Below, piece after piece: positions 24,501-36,500 of a DNA stretch of 49,124 bases. The notes beneath the pieces are model-generated. The model did not search any database, was not told the DNA's origin, and saw nothing but the letters and a program-made list of their open reading frames with translations. Origin of the DNA: Hyphochytrium catenoides (Eukaryota > Sar > Hyphochytriomycetes > Hyphochytriales > Hyphochytriaceae). Every line of letters begins with the position of its first letter. Position 1 is the stretch's first letter. The stretch lies in assembly GCA_900088475.1 (NCBI GenBank), contig FLMG01004613.1:1-49124 (forward strand). The letters run 5' to 3'. The translations under genes and the position numbers were made by a program.

Positions 24501-27500
24501 CTTTAAATCTCTGTCCTGGTCACCAATTGTTCCTGTGAGCCTTTGAGCGAGTTCTTCGTACGGAGTGTCTCAAGAACGCCCACTGTTAGCGGGCTGATCT
24601 CTCCCTTTCCTCCCTCTCTCTTTGCTTGTTCGATTTCTCTTCCTTCTGTGATCTCTTTTCTCTCTGTTTGCTCCCTAGGCGTTTTACCACCGCTCTTGAA
24701 GTTAGCGACATCGCCATCATCAGAGATTAGGGGTGAAGTCGCCCGGTCTCTTGCTCTGTTCGCATCTAAGGCCGACAGTCAAAGCTCGCTGATAAGAAGC
24801 GGGGCCGTCCAACAGCTTATAAACTTCGCGAGGAGTAGCGATATCAAGTGCCAGCGATTTGGTTTGTTCACTCTGTCCTCTCCAGACCCTTCTTCTTACT
24901 CTTACAGCAAGTGTGGCGCCATCTCTGTTGCTTTAACTTCTACTTTCATTTTTCACCTGTCTTTTTTAGCCTCGAAGGCACCACCACTTATGATGCACCG
25001 TTTGCCTTGACTTGGTGGTGACATGTATATTCCCGTTCACCCCTTGGCTTCCTCTGCTTCTCGTTGGCCCCGGATCGCTCTACCTTCTTGCTCCAGTAAT
25101 ATTATGCTAGTATGGTCCTCTGTTGAATGCTCTTTTCTTCCTTGTCTACTTTCGTCCCTAACTGGCTTTTCGTGCAAATTGTCGACATGCAGCCGTCCTC
25201 GGCATCGGTAACCTAGCCGTTACTACGTCGAACCACGAGGATCTTTTCAATTTAGGCGCCATTGCCGCCATTCTGTCCCTTGCCGCTTCCGAGGACTTGG
25301 AGACGCGGCGGTGTGTAGCGTTTTGCCTGAACAATGTTAGTGTCAATGAGAAGAACCATCCCACATGCGGACGCCTCGGCATTCTTCGGCCCCTTGTCAG
25401 TCTCCTGAAGCAGGATGATAAGGACACACATCTACAGGTTTGAAGCACACACTTCCTCCTCTTGCTGGTCCATTCTCCTCAAGAAAGTCCAAACCCAGTT
25501 GTTCCATTAGTATACCGACAATGTGGACGTCAGAGGTGCTTGAAGTGCTTAGTATCCTATTGATTCTTGATTAACTGTAGGCGGCAGTCGCAGTCCGGCA
25601 TCTCTCTCTCGATAGCAAGAACCGAACTCAATTTATCCAAATCGGGGGATTGGAACCCCTTCTCCGCCTCTCACGCTCAGAAAGTGTGGAAGTACAGAGG
25701 GAAGTAGCAGCTTCTTTAAGGAACTTATCCTTGTCTGAAGATAATAAGGCAGCGATTCTTGCCGCTGGAGCACTGAAGCCTTTACTGGACTACGCACATG
25801 CTCCTGATGTAGAGGTAAGACAAGAGGAGACGGTTAAAGGGTCAGTGTAAGAGAGAAAGAGATGGAAAGCAGTCCTTTTGCTGTTGCTTTTTACGCTGAT
25901 GCCCTTTTGCTTTTACTTCTTCACGGCCTTCTTTCACTGACTTTACCCCTAACTCGCTCGTCATGCGTTGTCCTTCTCTTGCGGGGTTTAGAGTTATTTC
26001 TCTTGCGGGGTTTAGAGTTATTTATCTCCTCGTCTACCTTCATGGTCGTGCTCAATCTTTTGATGTCTTGTCCCGTCATCGGTATAGGTCGCGCATCAAG
26101 CCTGTGGCGTGCTGGCTAATCTGGCAGAAGTAGTTGAGAATCAGGGCCGAATGGTCGAGGAGGGAGTGCTGCAGCATCTGAAGTTCGTACTGCGATCTAA
26201 GAGTATTGACGTACAAAGAGAGGCCGTCAGAACGCTGGCCAACATGTCCGCAGGTACGGAGTAGATTCTATTTTAGCTGGACATTGTGCAACGCAATTGA
26301 CATCTCTGTATACCCTGTCGCCTTCGAGGATCTTCTTCTAATGCTTGCTTGTCCTCTAATGACTCTCTCCCTTTTCAGAGTATGCACACACGGCGGAGAT
26401 AGTCTCTGGTGGAGCATTGCCTCCACTTATTGCTACTCTCTCCGCACCTGATTTCCTATGTCAGCGTTATGCGGCCATGGGAGTGGGAAATTTAGCCACC
26501 AACCTTGGGAACCAGGTATAATCATTGTCCCTGTTGGCGCTTTTCCCGGCAAGCTCAATCTCACAGATTGCAGTAGTCCTTGGTTTATTTGTCGTTGTCA
26601 ATGGCAGCTATCTTCTTGGCCCCTATCTCAGTAGCCCTCAGCCCTACCGTTGTCCATAGAATTGCAATTGAATCTACTGTCGTTGAGTCGAGTCCCAACT
26701 CTTGACGACGTCCCTCTCTTGCTCAATCAGGAAAAGATTATGCAGGATGGTGCATTGCAGCCTCTGCTCTCTCTGGCACGGGGAGAGAATGGAGATCTTG
26801 ACAGCAAGCGTTACGCCGTTCTGGCGTTGACTAACCTCTCCTGCGCGGCCAAGAATCATCCACAGCTCATTGAAAGCAATATTTTGAACCTCTTTTCGAA
26901 GATCCTCCATCAAGAGGCAGAAGTTACAGATCGAGAGTTGAGAAACAGCGTCGCCCTTGCCTATGCGAACTTTGCTAGCGTGCCGGCGAACCATGGACTT
27001 ATCATGCAGGTATCAGGAGAAAAACTTCCTGAGCTAACATTGCCTAGGAAACTACCTTAGTTAGCTAGGCTTGCCTAGGGGGGATTTCAATGAAAGAAGA
27101 GGAAGCGGGTCAAAAGTATCAGAATACGCAGCCATTTTATATGTGAGAAGAGAGAGAAAGCCTGACTGGGTGACGGCAGAGATTGGGCTAGTGATCAGAA
27201 TTCGCGATAGGATCGCTACAGGAAGCGTAAAGGAAGAGAGAGAAAAAGCTGAAAAAGGCACACAAAGGGGGCGCTGACCGTCGAAACCGAGAGCAGGCTT
27301 AACGACTTCATTGTCCCCTTGAACCTCATCCTCTTCCCTTCTAATGGCCGTTTCCACTGTTGCTAATATAGGAGAACGCACTGGGACCCTTGATTGCCCT
27401 CCTAGCATCAGACGACCCACAAGCTCAACTTCATGCCGTTTCAGCCCTAAGAGGACTTAGCTGTAACGAGGAGCTAAGAAGAGAGATTATTCAAAAGGGA

Positions 27501-30500
27501 GGATTGCAGCCTCTTTTAGCCCTGGCACATTCGGAGGATGTGGAAGTCCAGCAGGTGAGACAAGAAACATGTACTGACGAGATGCGACTGGATAGGCGAT
27601 GCCATACTTTGACGTGTTTCATGGCCCATGATGCTTTCTTTCGTCTTAGTTGGAGATGATGGCAATGTTGAACGCCCGTGGTTGTCACTAGGATCTAACT
27701 CCCTGTTCACGCTGCAGGAAGTTCTTTCGTGTCTATGCAACTTGTCTCTGTCCGGATGCATTGCTAACAATGCCTCGGACTTCATAGAGATCTGTAACAT
27801 CAGGTCGCTCATCAGCTTCCTCTGCTCAGCTGATACCACCTACAGACTCTTCGGAGCGGTAACACTTGGCAACTTAGCCGCTAACTTTGCCTATCATAAG
27901 AGGATCGTAGGTAAGGGAGTGTGGTAGGACACAAGGGGCAAAATAAAGGCGCTGACGCTACTATGGGACGGCAGGTCTAGCCTCTTACTCTCGTTCCGCC
28001 CGTTCACCACCATCCGCCTCTGTATCGTCTGTTGGCTCTTTCGAACAGGTGACGGAGCCATCGCTCCGCTCGTTACCATAGCAAACTCTGCGGACTTGGA
28101 GACCCAACGTGCTATAGCCTTTTCTCTCTGTAACTTGGCTGCCAATGAAGAACAACGCCCGTCAATAGTAGAGGAGGGAGGGCTCCCTACTCTCATCTCT
28201 CTGGCCTGTTCAGAGACGGCAGAGGACCAGAGGATCGCCATTTCTACATTGAGAGCCCTATCTGCTTGTAAGTGGGGTCTCACGTGCGCTGTATCAAAAG
28301 CCACTTCTGTTGCGCATTCCCTAGATCGCTACGTCAGAGGCCCCTGCGTTCTAGATCGACAGTTGAAAGTCTAAGAAGAAAGTTTGGTTTATACTTCCGG
28401 GATATCTTTCTCGAGTTGTTGCGCCTAAAGCAACTGCTTTGTGTGTCTCTCTATTTCCCTTAATGTAAACTTTGTACTTCTCTTTTGGCTGACCTTTATG
28501 CCGTCGTGCTCACGGCTGGCCGTCTCTCCATTCTCTCTCAAGCCCAAGAGGTTCGGCGACGTCTCGTATCGGAAGGCGTTCTTGAGGCGCTGATACTCGG
28601 AGCGGCTTGCCCTGAATTAGAAGTGAGAAGAGAAGTGGCATCTGCCTTGTACAATTTGTCCCTCAACGAGGCGAACAAGCTAGATATAGCGAATAATAGT
28701 TCGATGATAGCAGAGGTAGGGAAAGTACTTGCGTTTCAGGTTTCAGCTCATACGTCAACTCACCTGTCTTTATGTGACTTCCTATTCGCAGTTGATTAAC
28801 CTCTGCCTCACTGGAGACGTTGCAACTACGAGAGCGGCTGTAGGGGCCCTAGCAAATCTTTCGGAGAACTTTGATGCTCATGAGGCGATTGTTCTTCCTC
28901 GGGGGCTGAGGTTCTTGCAAGAGCTGGAGAGGGAAGAGGATATTTTGCTTAGAAGAGAGACTTTGAGGGCACTGGCTAATATGACGGGGAATATGAACTC
29001 GCAGGTAGAACTATCTTCTTGGCAAAAGAAACTTGTCACAGACGTACCACCTAACGTTTACACTTTCGAAGCACCATTCTGCTCTGTGGCTTCCTCGTCT
29101 CTCACGGTGTCATTGTCTACTTTCCTTGACGTTGGACTTCGGCATGCTCTAGATTTTGTCATATAATGGTTTAGCCATTGCTTACTAGGCGTCCTCTCTT
29201 TAGAGCTTTCATTTTCTCCCCTTAACACCGGTTATCCTCCTCAATGTAGGCCAGGGTCTTCAACGAGGAACTCCATAAGCTCCTCGTTTCCGCTTTAGCA
29301 CAGCCCGACGCTGTCTTAAGGCGCTTTGCGGCGGTTGGCGTATTCAATCTCTCTATTAACCGTGGAAACCATCATTTCCTAGCCCAGATCCCTCCTGTGG
29401 CTGGTGCTGGAGATGCAGTGCAAAGGCTGTGCAGACAGGTCAGGACAGGACCATTGATAGAACTGGATTAGGAACGCTTGCTTTGCCGATCTGCCGAACT
29501 ACTACATACGCTTTTGCCTCTCGCTCTCTTTATTTTCTCCTGCCCGTTCGGGTTGTGCTTCTTCGCACTCGGTCTGATGATTGTAAACTTTTCTCTGCCC
29601 TTAGAGGCAGTCTCATCCTCTCTCTCTCTCTCTCTCCCTCTCTCACAGTCTCACTCACATCTCATCCTCTCTTCTTTCTCTCTCGCTCTCAATTCCCGCC
29701 TTAAATATTTATCTCTATCAAACTCACACACCTTCTGTCCTCCCTCGCAAACAACATTACGTTAAGGTGGAGACGGAGACCGATTTGGAAGCTCTCAGAT
29801 ACGGGGTCCTTGCTCTAGGCTGCCTGGCAGTTACGCATGAGTATCACCCAGTTATGATGACCTTGGGGCTTCTTCCCTCCATCGGCCGAGCCATGACGTT
29901 TAAAGCAAGCGATGCCTCTCTGGAAGAGGCAACAGGCGCGGTAGATACGGATATGGTCGCTAAGCACAAGAAAGAAGGAGAAGGGACGGACCTCGAGTTA
30001 AAGTTCTATTGTGCCTACCTCCTCACAAAGCTCGCTATGGCGCCGTCTAATCATGAGGTGATAGGAAAAAGTGGTATCATGAGGGAGCTGATACTACTCG
30101 TGAATAAGGAAGAGAGGCTATCTCCCCGCTCTCAGGCGGTTGCGGCCCTTCGATGGCTAGCAGAGTACCCACCTAATCGATTGATTATGGTAGGGGAGGG
30201 GATCTTGGGAGCCCTCTCCTCTGCAGCAGTGGCTGCATCTCAGTCTTTGCACTCGGTTGCGAAGGACCCAGGAGGTCGAGAGATAGAAATCCAGAGAGAG
30301 ATAGCCGCGTGTCTCTGTTATATCACTCTCAGTCCTGAGAACAAAGCCCTCACCGCACAGAGTGAGATCATGGCTCCGCTTCTCGCTCTTTGCCAACATG
30401 ATGATGTAGAGGTTGCTCGTCAAGCATGTGGAGCTATTGCGAATATTTCAGAGGACTCATTGACGCACGTTAAGCTGGAAAAAGGGCTTCAGCTGCTGCA

Positions 30501-33500
30501 TAACTTCGTCTTCCTTATGCGTTCGAAGCATCTTCCCGTCTTTAGAGAGGCTTCTCGGCTTGTTTCCAACATGCTAACGACAGAGGAGTTGCATTCCATC
30601 TTTCTGAAGGAAGATGGCCTGCGATCCTTGCATAGAGTGACCAAAGTGGATGATGAGGAGTGCCAATATAACTGCTCCCTATCCTACCACAAACTCTCAG
30701 TCAATTCTGAAACCCACGGTGCGATAGTAACGGGTCTGTTGGAAGGTGCAGAGATGGAGGGAGAAAAGGCAGGAGGAGCAGGCGAGATCACAGGGACCAT
30801 GAGCTCATCGCTCTCGCCTAGCATCTCTTTGGTCTCTATTTATTCCCTTCTTTCTAAAAGCGACCCGCGGACTCAGCGCAATGCCGCCGCTGCTTTGCGT
30901 AACATATGCGCTAACCCTAGCTTTAAGCCTCATATTGCTTCTCACGGGGCACTTCAGGCAGTTATTGCTCTGGCAAGAGCCTCCGAGGTGGAACTGAAGT
31001 GTCTCGCCATTGCCGCTCTTCGGCATCTGGCGTTGAACCATAAGGTGCGGTCTAGGGGTGGTGAGAGAGCCCGAGATGAGCTTCTTACCTTCTGCAGTCT
31101 CGCCAACACGAGGATAGGATTCCTCTGTTCCCTCAAATGCTTGTCTGCAGATCACAAGTGCTAACACCTAATTCTGCATTTGTCATACTTCTTTTTCTGT
31201 TGTCTAGGTGAAACATCCGATTGTGGAAGCAGGTGGCCTAGATGTTCTCTTTGATTGCTCTTCGAATAGCAACCCGGACTTGCAAGCGCAATGTGCAGGA
31301 GCCATTGCTGCCTTGGCAGAGGAGACGAGAAACCAGGTCCAAATGGCACGGATGGAAAGAAGAGGCCTCGCGTCACTTCTTTCTCTGAGCCAGTCATCTA
31401 GTATTACCACTAGGGAGGATGTAACCCGTGCTTATGCCTCGCTCTCCTCCAACCCTGAGAACCAGATGGATGTGTTCCTTCCCACCGATTACGGGGCAAT
31501 CTTCTCTCTCTGCTCCACGAAGGAGAAGTATCTTAAGAGGGAAGAGGAAGGTGGTGCCCGAGAGGAGGCAGAGAGATTGAATGAGAGGTGTGGGACAGAC
31601 GGATCGATTGCCATCGGGAATCTGGCTGTGATAAGCAAGAACCAGTTGCAGCTTGTTAAGCATGGAGCACTAGAGGCTCTAGCTTTCCCTCTTCGCTCTA
31701 CATTTGCCTCCTGTCAACTTTATGCAGCTAGGGCCCTGTACCGTTTGGCCGCTCAGATTGACAATCACGACGCTATTCTAAAGGCCAAAGCCTTGCAGCC
31801 CCTCGTGGTTCTTCTAGGCAATAAGGCAAGTGGGAGTAAGGCGTAGCTGGGGCACAAAGCGGCACATCTCTTATGGCAGCTCTGTGTCAATAGATGATGT
31901 TTTTCTACGAATTGCGCTCAGCCTCATCTTCCAACATGTTTCTTTTGCGAACATTCGTACTTCCTGCCGTTCATTGTTTGGGCGTGCTTCTTATTAGGCG
32001 TCGACATGCTAAATAAGCCCGTTCTCATTTGGACTCGTGTCGCTTCAATCGCAGGATATCGAAGTGCAAAAGGCGGCCGTGATGGCTATCTGTAACCTCT
32101 CTACGTCTGTTGATACTCAGCTCCAAATAATGGAGTGCAGAGGGATCAGGTAGGTCTGCCTCATATCTCTCAGTTTTTTGGAGGAAGCTAAGCTATCCAC
32201 TGCTAACATTTCACGTTGTCCTCCCCTCCTTAGGCCCTTGATAGATATGACGAGAAGTAAGAGCCTCGAATGCAAGCGTTATGCAGCAATGACGCTTTGC
32301 AACCTCTCGACAAGTGTCTCCAACCAGGTAATAGCGCTAAGAGAACAAAGTACAGAGGGCGATGTAGTATCTGCGCTATAACACCTCAACGGTCTGCGCT
32401 AACATCTTACCTCTTTACTGTTGGGCAGGCGCATATAGTGACCGAAGGTGGACTTAAGGCGTTGATTTACCTCTCTCAGTCAACGGACCCCGACTGTCAG
32501 CGGTACGCCAGCATGACGCTGAGCAATGTTGCTGCCAACCGGCAAAATAGAGTTCCTGTTGTGGAAGCAGGAGGTGGGACCATCAAACTTACTCTTGAGA
32601 TAGATAGGAAATGGTGGCGAAGTGAAGAGGATGTATACTGGGAAAAATCCACTTCATTCCCTCTCTATCATCGCTGCTGCGTTTCGTAATCTTACTGAGG
32701 AGTGGTCTCACTTTCTCTTCATGCTTACCAGCACTGGAACCGTTAAGGGTGATGGCTGAGAGCAACGTTCTCGAGTGCAAGCGCTCGGCAGCGCTGGCTA
32801 TCTATAACATATCGTGCGCAGCAGCCAACCAGGTGTCCCTCGTATCTTCAGGTACTCCATTCTATCATGAGTTGTTTTTAGTCTGTCTAGCTACCTCCAT
32901 GGCCGATAAAATTTGTGTCCAGATGTGTCTGCTTCCTTGATCTTCAATGACCTTATACCGTTGTTCTTTAATGTTGTTGCTGTTGTAGGGGTTTCGAATG
33001 CCGTAATCGGCCTTGCAACATGCAAGGATGTGGACGCGAAGCGCTATGCGATCATGACCTTAGCCAACCTAGCTGGTAAGAAGCCTGCTGCGTCAACGAT
33101 CCCATTCTGGCATCCCCTAACTGTGCCTTTTGACGGTAGCGAACGAGGAAACACGGGCAGCAGCCACACGTAGCGGCGGGTTGCACTCCCTTATCACTGC
33201 ATGCAGAGATCCAGACATGGAATGCAGAAGATACGCAACAATTGCACTCTGCAACATTGCATGCAGTCCACAGACTCAGGTAAAGTAGCTAAGCTTCTCA
33301 GAGATATGGACTATATAAAAAAGTAGAGACTTGCGCGAGTGAGTGAAGCCCACCGCAAAGCAAGAGCATACGCGTCCTTTTGTTGAACCCTTGAACAAAT
33401 AAATGATTTCAGATGTTCTTGTCGTAGTGCTTGCTTTCTTGCTTTCCCAATGTAACCCCAAATGGCAGCCCATGGCCGGCTGGCCCAATCATATCGTTGT

Positions 33501-36500
33501 TCATGGCTCTTCACTGATCTTCCTCTTCCTCTATATTAGGTCCAAATCGTAGCCCATGGTGGGCTGGCACCTCTGAGTGCAATGGCGGAATCTTCGGACT
33601 TAGACAGTCAGCGGCACGCCATTATGGCTATCAGCAACCTCGCAGCAAATGAGATGAACCACCCTGCGCTTGTACAGAGGGGTAAGAGATGGGATGACAA
33701 GAAAAGGCGATACATGAGGTTATAAGGTTAAGTTAGGGCCATGGCTCTCGGAGGAGGTAGAGTTGGTCATTTCAGTGAGGAGAGCAGACAACCTACAGTG
33801 ATCCTTGTCACACCCTCTTTCTCGATTCTGGTCTCTCTTATACGTTTGTGCCCTCAACGTATACTGCTTCTGCAGGTATGCTCAAGACCATTATGGATCT
33901 AAGCCAGAGCAACGAGCCGGACATCAGGCAGTATGCTGCCTTCGCCCTTGCCAACTTCGCATCCAATCCTCAGTACTGCTCATCTGTGGGCAAAGAGGGA
34001 GGATTGTTGCCCTTGATAACTCTGGGTAAGAAGAGCATCTCGCTATATAGGTTTCGGCATCAGTCCGTGCCCCTATACCATTATCCCAATTACATACATT
34101 GCTTGCTTTCGTGCTCTTTCAGTACCTTTATCTGCCCACTTGCTGACAACAACTCATTCCTTATAGCGTTCAGCCGAGATATCAGTGCCAAAACTCTGGC
34201 CATTGCCGCGCTTCGTCGTCTCTGCCAAGAAAACGACGCTAATCGTGGGAGAGTGGTGCACGGTGGCGGGCTGCGTGCTCTAGCTATTGCTGCAGTGTCT
34301 TCTGAGGTGGAGACTCAGAGAGAAGTTGCAGCCACGCTTTGCAATCTTTCGTTGGGAGAGGAGTTTAAGCTGGAGATTATGAAGAGTGGCGTCATCTCTT
34401 CCCTTATAACAATGGTGATGCCATCCGCTATCTCGTGACCTTCAGATCCTCCTCTAACTTGTTTCTATATCAATCTCAATTATGAGTATTCTGGTGCTCT
34501 ACTTTCCGTTATCTGACTATCATTGCCATGAGATTCAGGCTTACCTTGATCTGAGTGCCCTACTCATAACGGGAAGCCGCTAGTCTAAAGACATCTAACG
34601 TCTAACTTCAAGGCTCAATCCCCGGATGCTGAGGTCTCGCGTCAAGCCACAGGAGCCATTGCGAACTTGGTAGAAAGGGTAGAGACTCACGAGATTATTG
34701 CCAGTCAGAGAGGGTGCAGGTCAGGCTACGATGTAAAGAGACACTTCATGAGAGACCTTGGCTTAAAAGGCCCCTTGGATGCTCTTCCCAATTTATTTGG
34801 CACCACAGATTCCTCGTAGGCCTCTTGCATCATAAAGAGAGGGACATACATCGAGAAGCCTCCCGAGCAATTGCCAACTTGCTCGCGTCCTTCCTAATGC
34901 ATGAGGAGATAATCAACGACGGGCTTCCTGGGCTTCTCTCACTGGGTCTCTCATCTGATCCGGAATGCCAATATAATGCAGCCTTAGCTCTACGAAAGCT
35001 CAGCCCCAATCTAAAGAGCCATTTTAAAATTTTCAATCTTGGAGGCTTGAAGACTCTATTCACCCTGATCCAAGTTGATGACCTAAAGACAAGGAGACAA
35101 GCAGGTGAGAAGGAACTCCATCCTCTCTGCGTTGTCATCTATATCAATGCATGCCCTGGGGAGCCTGAGCATCACAGTCTTCTTTGCTTTTAGTGATTGT
35201 ATCCGTGGCAAAAGATTCATGCCATTCTAGCCGCCTTCTCCACCGCTATGTGCCTCTCCTCGACTACGCGTGTAATCTCCTAGCTCCGTAGTTTTGGTTC
35301 GAGCTTGTTCTTATCACTTTTACCCCAGCTACTGCGCTACGTGACTTGGCTGCCAATGAGGAGCACAAAATTAAGTATGCTGACAGCGGAGGTATCAAGG
35401 CTCTCGTCGACCTTGCTAGAGATGGTAAGAGCAGATTGGTGATTTTTTTGGCTCCATAAAGTGTTGGATAGTCGCTATGTCTGTTCCGTCTATTTTGTCT
35501 CTCCCATATGTTGCTTGAACCGCTGATTACTGATTGCTATTCCATTAGGCGACGTCGCTCTTCAGTGCCTCGCAATTGCCGGTCTTCGACATTTGTCAGT
35601 CGACGATCAGCTTAAACGGAGAATCGTTGTAGCCGGTGGGGCACTTCCGGTCGTGATCAGTGCAGCTCGGAGAAGCAATGTCCTTGACTTGCAGTGCCAG
35701 GTGCACCAGGCGTTTGCTCTACGCTTTTCCGCTTTGGGTGCTCTGCCTATATCTCTCACCTTTTCTTCTTCTCCCGGCATTAGATGCCTCTCAATCCCAT
35801 TTTAAAGGAGACTTCCAATTTAATCCGCACTTCACGCTTGATTACCTTTCTGTCTGGCTTGGTGTTCCGTCGAAAGGCTATTCTAACTCTCTTCTCAGGT
35901 GGCCGGACTTCTAGCGAATCTTTCTGAGAATCTAGAGAATATGATAACCATCGTGGAAGCGGAGGGGACATCTCTCCTTGTAGAACTGGGTGGGGTCAAC
36001 CATATTGAGGTCCAACAGGATGTCTCTAGAGCACTTGCCAACCTGGCCTCCAATGAGGAAAATCACACCATAATGTTCCACCAAGGAGGTAAGCCCCATT
36101 TGTCTTCACCAAGCCCTAGATGCTTCTATTTCTTAGTCTCGTTTGCTTCACTGGTGTCTCGTCGGCCCTGTACTGGCATTGTACGGCACCAGTCTTGATA
36201 AAACCATCACCAGCTGCTGACACACGGTGTGCCTCATTGTAACACTACAGCGCTGCGGCGTATGATTGCCCTTACGGAGTCTCCGCAAGATATTACCCAA
36301 CGTTATGCGGCAATGGGCCTTCGCTTCTTGGCGTCCAACCCTGAGGTGAGGGTAGAAATCATTCGGCAAAATCTGCAGCCTGCTTTCATTGCCCTAGCCC
36401 AGAGTCCTATCTTGGACTTTCAGCGCACCGCTGCGGGTAAGAGATGAAACCATCTACCACGAGACAGAAGTGGTTACTAACCGGCTTTCAACTTCAATTG

